DNA of 11,718 bases from Candidatus Woesearchaeota archaeon CG10_big_fil_rev_8_21_14_0_10_36_11 (GTDB lineage Archaea > Nanobdellota > Nanobdellia > Woesearchaeales > GW2011-AR9), in NCBI GenBank assembly GCA_002762845.1, contig PCYB01000046.1, positions 1-11,718 of the forward strand, written 5' to 3'. Shown here in pieces: positions 4,904 through 11,682 of this stretch. The notes below the pieces were generated by a model. The model was given only the letters and a program-made list of their open reading frames with translations, made no database searches and was not told where the DNA came from. A program made the translations under genes and the position numbers. Each line of letters starts with the position of its first letter. Within the stretch, counting starts at the first letter, position 1.

Positions 4904-6085
4904 ATGGAAACGCGAAATGTTTATGTGGACCATGCAGCGACAACGTATGTCGATAAACGTGTCATACAAAGTATGATACCATACTTTGACAAAGTGTACG
5001 GTAATCCGCACAGTCTTCATTCTTTTGGTCGTGTAGCACAGAAAGCTGTTAACGATGCACGAGAAAGTGTTGCATCAATACTACATTGTACACCAAAAGA
5101 AATTATCTTTACGTCTGGCGGAACAGAAAGTATTAACCTGGCCATAAAAGGTGTTGCACTTTCTAAAGGATCTGGACATATCATTACATCAAAGATTGAA
5201 CATCCGGCAGTACTTGAAACGTGTAAATATCTTGAAAAGCAAGGATTTACGGTAACGTATATTGATGTTGATAAGTACGGCATTGTGAATCCAAACGACA
5301 TCAAGAAGGCTATCAGTAAAGAGACCATTCTCATTTCAATCATGTATGCTAACAACGAAATTGGAACTATCCAACCAGTCTGGGAAATAGGAACAATTGC
5401 ACGAAAGTATAATATCTTATTTCATACGGATGCGTGCCAAGCAACTGGCGCACTATCGTTAGATGTTTCACATCTTTATGTTGATTTAATGACCCTTAAC
5501 GGCAGTAAAATGTACGGTCCGAAAGGTGTTGGGATATTATATAGAAAGAAAGGGGTTCAGTTACAACCGCTGATTCATGGCGGAGGACAAGAATTCAATC
5601 TTCGTTCAGGAACAGAAAATGTTCCTGGCATTGTTGGGTTTGCAAAGGCGTTAGAATATGCACAGAAAGAAAAACAGCAAGAAAATAAAAGACTTGTTGC
5701 ATTACGAGACAATTTTATCAAAAAAGTCATTCTAACAATTCCTAAATCTGTTCTTAACGGCCATCCAACAGAACGGTTGCCGAACAACGTTAACATTTCA
5801 TTCCTTGACGTGGAAGGAGAATCAGTACTATTATATTTGAACGAAAAGGGTGTTGCTGTTTCTACGGGAAGCGCATGTTCATCACAAAGTTTAGAAATAA
5901 GTCATGTCCTTGACGCAATCGGTTTAACTCATGACGCTGCTCATGGAAGTATTCGGTTTACGTTAGGAAAAGAAACAACAAAGAACGATCTTGAGTACGT
6001 CCTTTCTGTTCTTACACCAATCATTACATCATTACGAAGAATCTCACCGGTCAAAGTAAAAAAGTCGGAGATACGGAAAACATAA
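4904..6085 (+). CDS. iscS: Cysteine desulfurase IscS/NifS
   Basis: A 393-residue pyridoxal-phosphate enzyme of aminotransferase class V that removes sulfur from cysteine as an enzyme-bound persulfide for Fe-S cluster assembly. Visible landmarks are the N-terminal YVDHAATT, H100 in EHPAV, D176 and Q179 in HTDACQA, the PLP lysine K202 in NGSKMYGPKGVG, R234 in LRSGTENV, and the persulfide cysteine C325 in TGSACSS. The residue before the PLP lysine is serine where many IscS proteins have histidine. The length and C-terminal tail are normal for IscS rather than SufS. The first ATG fits the family start. It lies 68 bp after the HTH gene and 30 bp before iscU, a normal operon layout. A TATA sequence at the standard distance is weak, so it may be read from the regulator's promoter. 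Confidence 0.97.
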   Translation: METRNVYVDHAATTYVDKRVIQSMIPYFDKVYGNPHSLHSFGRVAQKAVNDARESVASILHCTPKEIIFTSGGTESINLAIKGVALSKGSGHIITSKIEHPAVLETCKYLEKQGFTVTYIDVDKYGIVNPNDIKKAISKETILISIMYANNEIGTIQPVWEIGTIARKYNILFHTDACQATGALSLDVSHLYVDLMTLNGSKMYGPKGVGILYRKKGVQLQPLIHGGGQEFNLRSGTENVPGIVGFAKALEYAQKEKQQENKRLVALRDNFIKKVILTIPKSVLNGHPTERLPNNVNISFLDVEGESVLLYLNEKGVAVSTGSACSSQSLEISHVLDAIGLTHDAAHGSIRFTLGKETTKNDLEYVLSVLTPIITSLRRISPVKVKKSEIRKT

Positions 6086-6115
6086 TGAAACATATGAACA
6101 ATTTATATTAAAAAA

Positions 6116-6559
6116 ATGACAATAACACATAAAACGGAAGTGAAAGGGAAGAACGGAGAGAATTGGTTATATTCAGAGAACGTGAAGAAACATTTTTTCC
6201 ATCCTCAGAACACGTTCAAGAGTCAAGAGGAAGAAGAAGAATTTGAAAAGAACGCGGACGGTATCGGCGAAGTGGGAAGTCCCGCATGTGGTGACATGAT
6301 GCGAATGTATATTAAAGTAAAGAACGGAAAGATTGTTGCTTGCCGCTGGAAAACGTTTGGGTGCGCATCAGCAATAGCATCAACATCAATATTGTCAGAA
6401 ATGGTTATCGGGAAGACAATAGACGATGCACGAAAAATTACACCCCAGGACATTGTACAAAAACTTAACGGTCTTCCACTGAGAAAAATACACTGTTCTG
6501 TTCTTGGCGATAAAGCGTTACAAAAAGCAATTGATGCATATGAGAAAAAAAAGAAATAA
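6116..6559 (+). CDS. iscU: Fe-S cluster scaffold IscU
   Basis: A 147-residue scaffold protein on which IscS-derived sulfur and iron are assembled into [2Fe-2S] clusters. The three cluster ligands and the exchange aspartate are present: C58 and D60 in GSPACGDMM, C83 in FGCASAIAS, and C127 in KIHCSVLGD. The N-terminal LYSENVKKHFFHPQN matches the family's YSEKVxxHFxxPRN. Two differences from typical IscU are visible. An acidic run (SQEEEEEFEKNADG, residues 36-49) lies in the loop before the first ligand, and the LPPVK chaperone-recognition motif reads LPLRK. Family knowledge says LPPVK binds HscA/DnaK, so chaperone handling may differ. It forms an operon with iscS and ends 9 bp from the convergent zinc-finger gene. 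Confidence 0.96.
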   Translation: MTITHKTEVKGKNGENWLYSENVKKHFFHPQNTFKSQEEEEEFEKNADGIGEVGSPACGDMMRMYIKVKNGKIVACRWKTFGCASAIASTSILSEMVIGKTIDDARKITPQDIVQKLNGLPLRKIHCSVLGDKALQKAIDAYEKKKK

Positions 6560-6568
6560 GGGATATAT

Positions 6569-6820
6569 TTATTCTTCAGTAAGGCTTTCTTCATACTCAT
6601 GCGCACATGTTTTCGAACAGAACGTAAGTTCCTCACCGTTAATCTCTTTCACAACTTTCTTTTCTTTTTCAACAGCGGTACCACACTCTGCACATTCTTC
6701 AACCTCTTCATCATCCATGTATCCTTGCATGAACGCCTCTTCAGAGGAGTTTATGTTCCCTTCTTCAACTGAATGCTTTTCTGAAGGTGTTTCCTCTTCT
6801 TCATTGTTGTAATTTTCCAT
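6569..6820 (-). CDS. Small acidic protein with a TRASH/MYM-like zinc finger
   Basis: An 83-residue protein. Residues 1-42 are strongly acidic and look disordered. Residues 43-78 form a four-cysteine finger, C43-x2-C46 and C68-x3-C72 (ECAECGTAV...EELTFCSKTCAHEYEE), with the FCS-x-C-A-x-x-Y ending typical of TRASH/YHS/MYM-type treble-clef fingers. These are known to bind zinc or heavy metals and are found in metal sensors and ribosome-associated proteins. A TATA-like element 28 bp upstream (6845-6852) predicts a leaderless mRNA. It converges on iscU with a 9-bp gap. A metal-sensing or metallochaperone role next to the isc genes is possible but only inferred from position. The acidic tail could bind a basic partner. 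Confidence 0.88.
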   Translation of the reverse strand: MENYNNEEEETPSEKHSVEEGNINSSEEAFMQGYMDDEEVEECAECGTAVEKEKKVVKEINGEELTFCSKTCAHEYEESLTEE

Positions 6821-6844
6821 AGTGTATGTGGCTTTAATACTCTT

Positions 6845-6852
6845 TTTTTAAA
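6845..6852 (-). promoter_or_regulatory. TATA-like box for the zinc-finger gene
   Basis: On the minus strand TTTAAAAA is centred 28 bp before the ATG at 6820. It lies downstream of the oligo-T terminator of the glycosyltransferase gene, so the two minus-strand genes are probably transcribed separately. Confidence 0.45.
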
Positions 6853-6884
6853 GGTTTCGTATATGGTACATATATGCTTTGAAG

Positions 6885-6893
6885 AAAAAAAAA
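6885..6893 (-). terminator. Oligo-T terminator after the glycosyltransferase gene
   Basis: Nine consecutive T on the minus strand follow directly after the TAA stop of the glycosyltransferase gene, the canonical form of an archaeal intrinsic terminator. Confidence 0.6.
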
Positions 6894-8054
6894 TTATCTG
6901 TAATATTCTTCCAATAATAAGCGTTTAATCTTGTTGATTGATCTTTCCCAGGAAAAGCTATATGCGACAGTATTTCGTGCGTTACGACCCAATTTTGTTC
7001 GTAATTCGGGATCCTTCCTCAACTTTTCAATTTTCATTGCTAACATTGTAGGACTATTCTTAGGAAAAAACATACCGTTATGGTTCTTAGCGATATATTT
7101 TTGTATAAATCCAACTTTTGTTGCAATAACTGGCAGACCTGTTGACATAGCTTCTAATGTTGCCAGAGAAGTCGTTTCTGTAAGACTTGGCATGACAAAC
7201 ACGTCCATTGCTTTAAGATACTCCTGAACATTATCAACGAACCCAGTGATGGTACAATGACCATTTTCTCTGAACTCTTTCGTTTGATCGCGTGGACCAT
7301 CTCCCACAATAAGAAGATGAAACTTGTTCATTGATTGAGGAGATATAAGTTTTGTAAACGCCGATAAAAGAACGCCGACATTCTTTTCCTTTGATACACG
7401 ACCGACGTATCCAATGACAAACGTGTTTTTAGCAATTCCTGCCCTTTCTTTATATGTGTCTTTATGAACAACCGGTAAGAACCGTTGAATATCAACACCT
7501 AACTTCGCAACGCCGATTGGAACATGAACTTTTTCATGAGTAAGTTCATCTTTAAGACCTCTGTAAGGAACAAGTATTTCTGAACACCGGTTATACAGTT
7601 TTATGGAAACCTTCCGAATAATGTTACGGAAAAGTTTGTTTAATAATGGTGGAAGGAACGTTGAGAATAGGTCCCATGAAAGGACGTGAAGATAAAAAAA
7701 TGTCTTTTTGGAATATTTATGAGCATAATAAATGCTAAGGTAACTTAACAGTGCGGGGCCCTGAATAAAAACTATATCGGCTTTTTTTATTTCCTGTTGT
7801 ATACTTCGAAGATTCTTAAAAGACAGCTTTATACTTGGATATTCAGAAAGGGTAATTCTCTTTGAAACTTCTACGTACCGAACATTCTCAACAGGAAGAC
7901 TTTTACTTTTACTCTTCCTTCCTGGAAAGTTAGGGACAAGTAACGAAATGTCAACCTGCCGATGAGTCCGTTTGATGAACTCTTCCATAAAGATAAGTGT
8001 CCCGTCAACTTTTGGATAATACGTATCCGCAACGAGTAATAGTTTTGGTTTCAT
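6894..8054 (-). CDS. GT4-family glycosyltransferase
   Basis: A 386-residue GT-B fold glycosyltransferase of family GT4, predicted to transfer a sugar from a nucleotide-sugar donor at the cytoplasmic face of the membrane. The N-terminal acceptor domain begins KLLLVADTYYPKVDGT with the glycine-containing loop seen in PimB/MshA-like enzymes. The C-terminal donor domain begins near residue 212 (FVIGYVGRVSKEKNVG), with LLIVGDGP at 247-254. The E-x7-E donor-binding motif is ETTSLATLE (E293, E301), followed by AMSTGLPVIAT. A basic, hydrophobic stretch at 130-152 may touch the membrane. The ATG is set by a TATA box 26 bp upstream. A PIG-L-type deacetylase lies 81 bp upstream on the same strand, which points to an amino-sugar glycolipid, surface glycan or thiol-sugar pathway. 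Donor and acceptor cannot be read from the sequence. Confidence 0.92.
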   Translation of the reverse strand: MKPKLLLVADTYYPKVDGTLIFMEEFIKRTHRQVDISLLVPNFPGRKSKSKSLPVENVRYVEVSKRITLSEYPSIKLSFKNLRSIQQEIKKADIVFIQGPALLSYLSIYYAHKYSKKTFFYLHVLSWDLFSTFLPPLLNKLFRNIIRKVSIKLYNRCSEILVPYRGLKDELTHEKVHVPIGVAKLGVDIQRFLPVVHKDTYKERAGIAKNTFVIGYVGRVSKEKNVGVLLSAFTKLISPQSMNKFHLLIVGDGPRDQTKEFRENGHCTITGFVDNVQEYLKAMDVFVMPSLTETTSLATLEAMSTGLPVIATKVGFIQKYIAKNHNGMFFPKNSPTMLAMKIEKLRKDPELRTKLGRNARNTVAYSFSWERSINKIKRLLLEEYYR

Positions 8055-8062
8055 GATATTGA

Positions 8063-8087
8063 ATATATTTGTGGGATATATTTGTGG
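8063..8087. repeat. Tandem 12-bp repeat carrying duplicated TATA sequences
   Basis: ATATATTTGTGG occurs at 8063-8074 and 8076-8087, a tandem with a 13-bp period. Read on the minus strand it gives two TATA-like cores. The copy at 8076-8087 is centred 26 bp from the glycosyltransferase ATG at 8054 and is the likely promoter. The other copy is too close to the ATG to act in the normal way and may be a duplication remnant or a factor-binding site. Confidence 0.55.
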
Positions 8088-8090
8088 AGT

Positions 8091-8113
8091 TTATTATTAT
8101 TATTATTATTATT
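8091..8113. repeat. (TTA)n trinucleotide microsatellite
   Basis: More than seven perfect TTA units are followed by degenerate TAG/TAA/TAT-rich triplets up to about 8141, where the stop codon of the deacetylase gene lies. It separates the two minus-strand genes and could change length by replication slippage. On the minus strand it gives an A/T-rich tract just upstream of the glycosyltransferase promoter. Confidence 0.7.
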
Positions 8114-8135
8114 GTTGGTAGTAGTAATGGTAGTA

Positions 8136-8780
8136 TTATTGTATCTTGTAAAACCTCTCTGCAAATATTTTTCTGATTTTAATTCCGCACACAAGCGCGC
8201 GTTTGAACACTAAAATAAGTAAAGGATAAATTGCATGAAACCGTTGACTTCTGAATGTTTTCAACGCTTTGAGTTTTAATGAGAACGTTTTTGAAACGTC
8301 AATGTATAATGATGGATAATCAGTCTTAAACGAGACGGGATTCCATATCGAATAGATATACACTTCAGGCTTCCATGAAAGCTTTTTAATAATGTCCATG
8401 GTAAGGTTATACGCAGCTTTATGGTCTGGATGAGGATCTTCAGGACTGTGCGTAAATATCTTTGTTGGTTTTATTTTCATCAAAAGTTTGTGTATCGCAT
8501 CATCAACATATTTTTCTGTATATTCTTCCATAAAATGCAGTTCTTTTAAGTTATATATATACGTTTTACAGCCCAAGATGGTACTTGCTTCAAGGGCTTC
8601 ATGAGCACGCATTTTCTTAATAACAGCTTCTTGTAACCATGGATGAGACTTTTCACCGTACGAAAACACGATTGACGTAACGTGTACACCTTCTTGAGAA
8701 TATTTCGCGATGGTAGCACCAGCACCTATAACAAAATCGTCTGAATGTGCACCGAATACAACCATTGATTCTTGTGGCAT
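8136..8780 (-). CDS. PIG-L (LmbE-like) family N-deacetylase
   Basis: A 214-residue zinc-dependent deacetylase of the family that includes the GlcNAc-PI deacetylase PIG-L, MshB and BshB, which remove acetyl groups from N-acetylglucosaminyl conjugates. The metal and catalytic residues are present in GAHSDDFVIGAG (H12, D14, D15) and in SPEDPHPDHKAA (second metal histidine of HPDH, about residue 118). The first motif reads AHSDDF where most members have AHPDDE; this substitution falls outside the metal ligands. The C-terminal stretch (about 180-205) is basic and hydrophobic and may associate with the membrane. A TATA box (8801-8810) centred 26 bp from the ATG predicts a leaderless mRNA, divergent from thrS. 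Its GT4 neighbour suggests that the two act in sequence: the glycosyltransferase adds GlcNAc and this enzyme deacetylates it. Confidence 0.92.
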   Translation of the reverse strand: MPQESMVVFGAHSDDFVIGAGATIAKYSQEGVHVTSIVFSYGEKSHPWLQEAVIKKMRAHEALEASTILGCKTYIYNLKELHFMEEYTEKYVDDAIHKLLMKIKPTKIFTHSPEDPHPDHKAAYNLTMDIIKKLSWKPEVYIYSIWNPVSFKTDYPSLYIDVSKTFSLKLKALKTFRSQRFHAIYPLLILVFKRALVCGIKIRKIFAERFYKIQ

Positions 8781-8800
8781 TTATGAGAAGGATATGTTTC

Positions 8801-8810
8801 GTATTTAAGA
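8801..8810 (-). promoter_or_regulatory. TATA box for the PIG-L deacetylase gene
   Basis: On the minus strand TCTTAAATAC is centred 26 bp upstream of the ATG at 8780. No Shine-Dalgarno sequence at a usable distance is seen. Confidence 0.5.
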
Positions 8811-8856
8811 AGTTTTTTGTCGTAACCGCGCTAAATTAGGCAGTAAACAGCAAAAC

Positions 8857-8867
8857 CTATAAAAATA
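8857..8867 (+). promoter_or_regulatory. TATA box for thrS
   Basis: CTATAAAAATA is centred about 29 bp upstream of the ATG at 8891, giving a leader of only a few nucleotides. It is a near-consensus archaeal box. Confidence 0.6.
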
Positions 8868-8890
8868 CCAGAAAAAAGCTTGTAGAAATA

Positions 8891-10870
8891 ATGAAAATCT
8901 TAACAATTCATGCAGACTTTATTGAATTTGAAGCAAAGAAAAGAGCCATTAAGGACATTGGCGATGTTGAAAAGGGAAAGGTTCGTGCAGAAGAGTGCCT
9001 TGTTGTTTTTACAGCAGTTGAAAAGCGTGACGAGAAGAAGGTTGATACAATTGTCCAAAAGTACGTTCAGGAAATCAAAAATATTGCACAACAGGTAAAC
9101 ACCAAAACGATTGTATTATATCCCTATGCGCATTTAAGTTCAATGTTAAGTTCTCCAGCAATCGCAGAAGATGTTATGAAACGTGCAGAAACAATTCTCA
9201 GTGAAAAATATAAAGTTACACGAGCACCGTTCGGTTGGTACAAATCATTTACAATCGCATGTAAAGGCCATCCATTATCAGAATTAAGTCGAGAGTTTAC
9301 TGTTGATGAAAATACACATGATACACATGACACACATGAAATGAAAAAAGAATATGCCGCCGATACAAAGAGTGAGAAGAAAGAAGAACAAGAACTAAAA
9401 CAAGATATCTCTGAAGCTCTTAAAGCAGAAGACACGTTAGTATCACACTGGTACATTCTTGACTGTAACGGAGAATTACAATCTATTACGTACAATAAAG
9501 AAAAACAAGAATTTAACGGGTTTGATTTTAGTAACCATACAAATCTTAAAAAATTTGCTGCGTACGAAATGGCAAAGTCACGTGTTGCAAAGGAAGAACC
9601 GCCGCATGTTAGGTTGATGAGAAAGTTAGAATTAGTAGATTATGAACCAGGCTCAGACCCAGGAAACCTTCGATACTATCCAAAAGGTCGACTTATTAAA
9701 GGATTAATTGAACGGTACGTGACACAGAAGGTAAAAGAATATGGCGCTATGGAAATTGAAGCACCTATCATGTACGATTATGAACATCCAGCACTTAAAA
9801 GTTATTTACATAGGTTCCCAGCACGGCAGTACGCAATTCAAACGCCAAACAAAAAAGTGTTCTTACGGTTCGCTGCATGTTTCGGCCAGTTCTTAGAGAT
9901 GCACGATGCACAAATTTCGTACAAACATTTGCCTGTACGATTATATGAAATGACACGATACAGTTTTAGGGTTGAACAACATGGCGAACTGACTGGGTTA
10001 CGACGACTACGTGCATTTACCATGCCTGATACGCACGCATTTTGTTCCAATTTACAGCAGGCAAACGAAGAAATGATGAAACGTGTAGAAATGTCATGGC
10101 AAGTACAGGAAGGTATTGGTTTAGACATGAAACACGATCTAGAGTTTGCAATCCGAATAACGAGAGACATGTGGGACAAGAATCAGGATTATGTAAAATC
10201 ATTAGTGAAACGGTTTGGAAAACCAACATTGGTCGAGATGTGGGACAAACGGTTCTTTTATTTTAGTATGAAATATGAATGGAACTTTGTTGATGCATTA
10301 GATAAATGTTCTACCCTGACAACAGATCAGCTTGATGTTGAAAATGCTGAACGGTATGATATTACGTATGTTGACAAAGAGAGTAAGAAACAGTTTCCAT
10401 TAATTTTACATTGCAGCCCTTCAGGTGCTGTTGAGCGAGTCATGTTTGCATTATTGGAACGAGCAGCAATGAGCGAAATTGCAGGAAAAGTTCCAGAGTT
10501 GCCTTTATGGTTAGCTCCTACACAAGTACGTTTGATACCTGTGTCTGTTGAAACCCATGGAGATTTTTGTACAAAAGTTGCGGAACGACTTGACACTGCA
10601 GAAGTACGTGTTGACATTGACGATCGTGAAGAAAGTGTAGGAAAACGTATCAGAGCGTCTGGACAGGAATGGACACCGTACACGTTAGTTATTGGCGATA
10701 AGGAAGTTGAAGGTAACCAGTTTTCTGTTCGGGTACGTGGTAAAGAAAATGATATAATGATGTCTTTTGATGATATTGTTGAGCAAATTAAAGAAAAAAC
10801 AAAAAACAGGCCGTATGATACATTGCCCCTTCCTAGGTTATTAAGTAAAAGGATAATTTTTGTGGGGTAA
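8891..10870 (+). CDS. thrS: Threonyl-tRNA synthetase, archaeal type
   Basis: A 659-residue class II aminoacyl-tRNA synthetase that charges tRNA-Thr. The N-terminal domain (1-135) is the archaeal D-aminoacyl-tRNA deacylase-like editing domain that removes mischarged serine, with H81 and Y117-K118 (GWYKSF) at the places expected for its active site. It replaces the bacterial TGS/N2 domains. The catalytic core spans about 240-535: motif 1 near GRLIKGLIERYV, motif 2 as TRYSFRVEQ-GLRRLRAFTMPD, and motif 3 ending SGAVERVMFALLE. The zinc ligands are C330, H382 and H507. The anticodon-binding domain covers about 540-640 and the C-terminus LPRLLSKR-x3-FVG is typical. The linker after the editing domain holds a tandem THD repeat (142-149) and a lysine/glutamate-rich stretch. 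The start is fixed by the TATA box and by conservation of MKILTIHADF. Confidence 0.98.
   Translation: MKILTIHADFIEFEAKKRAIKDIGDVEKGKVRAEECLVVFTAVEKRDEKKVDTIVQKYVQEIKNIAQQVNTKTIVLYPYAHLSSMLSSPAIAEDVMKRAETILSEKYKVTRAPFGWYKSFTIACKGHPLSELSREFTVDENTHDTHDTHEMKKEYAADTKSEKKEEQELKQDISEALKAEDTLVSHWYILDCNGELQSITYNKEKQEFNGFDFSNHTNLKKFAAYEMAKSRVAKEEPPHVRLMRKLELVDYEPGSDPGNLRYYPKGRLIKGLIERYVTQKVKEYGAMEIEAPIMYDYEHPALKSYLHRFPARQYAIQTPNKKVFLRFAACFGQFLEMHDAQISYKHLPVRLYEMTRYSFRVEQHGELTGLRRLRAFTMPDTHAFCSNLQQANEEMMKRVEMSWQVQEGIGLDMKHDLEFAIRITRDMWDKNQDYVKSLVKRFGKPTLVEMWDKRFFYFSMKYEWNFVDALDKCSTLTTDQLDVENAERYDITYVDKESKKQFPLILHCSPSGAVERVMFALLERAAMSEIAGKVPELPLWLAPTQVRLIPVSVETHGDFCTKVAERLDTAEVRVDIDDREESVGKRIRASGQEWTPYTLVIGDKEVEGNQFSVRVRGKENDIMMSFDDIVEQIKEKTKNRPYDTLPLPRLLSKRIIFVG
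9314..9339 (+). repeat. Three 9-bp tandem units inside thrS encoding a His-Asp linker
   Basis: ACACATGA recurs three times with a 9-bp period, keeping the reading frame and encoding THDTHDTHE in the linker between the editing and catalytic domains. It is a small in-frame expansion in a probably disordered segment, so its length may vary between strains. Confidence 0.75.
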
Positions 10871-10889
10871 GTAATTAAGATATTAATAG

Positions 10890-10895
10890 TTTTTT
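10890..10895 (+). terminator. Oligo-T terminator after thrS
   Basis: A run of six T, 20 nt after the thrS stop, is followed by T-rich sequence. It argues that the next gene starts at the ATG at 10951 rather than at the TTG inside this tract. Confidence 0.45.
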
Positions 10896-10950
10896 GTATC
10901 TATTTCTTACTACCAAAAAGATTAAAAAGGAAGATTTTACGCGTATCGCT

Positions 10951-11682
10951 ATGAAAGTAATAGACGACTTTATTGATAGATTACCAGATTCTTGGATAGA
11001 ACGGTTTGCAAGACCATACATTGCGGGTAGGGACATAGAAGAAGGGATAAGAACAATACAAGGTCTCCATCAAGAAGGGATCTTTTCTACATTTGATATA
11101 TTAGGAGAATCTGCAGATTCGTGGAATGCTGCCCAGAGATATCAATCAATGTATATTGATGCAATTGAACAGATAGGCAGAAAATTTGAAGCACAACTTG
11201 CAACTGCAACATCACCGCAACAAAAGCCAGTTTCTGTTTCAGTAAAGCCATCTGCAATATGTTATTTTGAACGTAAGGGTACCATTTTATCCTCTCCTGA
11301 GTATGGTTCTCCAAAAGTTGCTTTTATAAAAAGCGTTTCTCCTATTATTGCTCGTGCTGTAAGATTCAATATTGATGTTACGATTGATCATGAGGATGAT
11401 GGTCTTACAGAAACAACATATAATGCTTCTCTAGAACTACGTCAGCAAGGAGCAACAAATGTGGGTGATGTTGTGCAATCTATGCGATACGATGCACAAA
11501 AATGGATGAACTTTTTATATCCACAAGGTTCAGATACACTTCCCACCACACAAAATAGAGTTCGTCTTTGTCGAGGGATATATCATGAACCAAAAGAAAT
11601 TGCAACTTCAAGTAAAAGAAAAGCAAAGAATATGCTTGTTGATTGTGTTCAGTACATTTTATGTAATACTTTACCTTTCTGA
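10951..11682 (+). CDS. Proline dehydrogenase-like protein, ends early at TGA
   Basis: A 243-residue frame resembling proline dehydrogenase (the FAD enzyme that oxidises proline to pyrroline-5-carboxylate). From the ATG, the N-terminal YIAGRDIEEG...TFDILGES matches the family start. It is followed by VSVKPSAI (the strand-1 lysine), TIDHED, VVQSM and VRLCRGIYHEP, which correspond to the family's vSvKlsal, DmEd, lQaYl and vRLvKGAY. The TGA at 11680-11682 falls where the family continues with ATHD and the C-terminal helix carrying the substrate arginines. The same frame stays open afterwards (SDDLMHKQKRVL) to the window end. Most members are about 300 residues, so the product as read would lack the proline-binding helix. 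A TATA-like ATTAAAAAG 26 bp upstream supports the ATG; an upstream TTG at 10894 lies in an oligo-T tract. It may be a pseudogene, a read-through gene or a divergent homologue. Confidence 0.75.
   Translation: MKVIDDFIDRLPDSWIERFARPYIAGRDIEEGIRTIQGLHQEGIFSTFDILGESADSWNAAQRYQSMYIDAIEQIGRKFEAQLATATSPQQKPVSVSVKPSAICYFERKGTILSSPEYGSPKVAFIKSVSPIIARAVRFNIDVTIDHEDDGLTETTYNASLELRQQGATNVGDVVQSMRYDAQKWMNFLYPQGSDTLPTTQNRVRLCRGIYHEPKEIATSSKRKAKNMLVDCVQYILCNTLPF

Noticed and set aside
6223..6636. A 137-codon frame antisense to iscU
   Set aside because: It is a shadow of a clearly conserved gene. Its serine/phenylalanine-rich composition is what the antisense of Glu/Lys codons gives.
9124..9495. A 123-codon frame antisense to thrS
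   Set aside because: It mirrors the repeat and charged linker of thrS; no promoter or ribosome-binding site is visible and its Ser/Cys-rich composition is not protein-like.
11680..11682. UGA recoded as glycine or another amino acid (alternative genetic code)
   Set aside because: Other genes in the window, including tatD and the membrane-protein gene, end properly at TGA at family-normal lengths or at operon junctions, so TGA is a real stop here.
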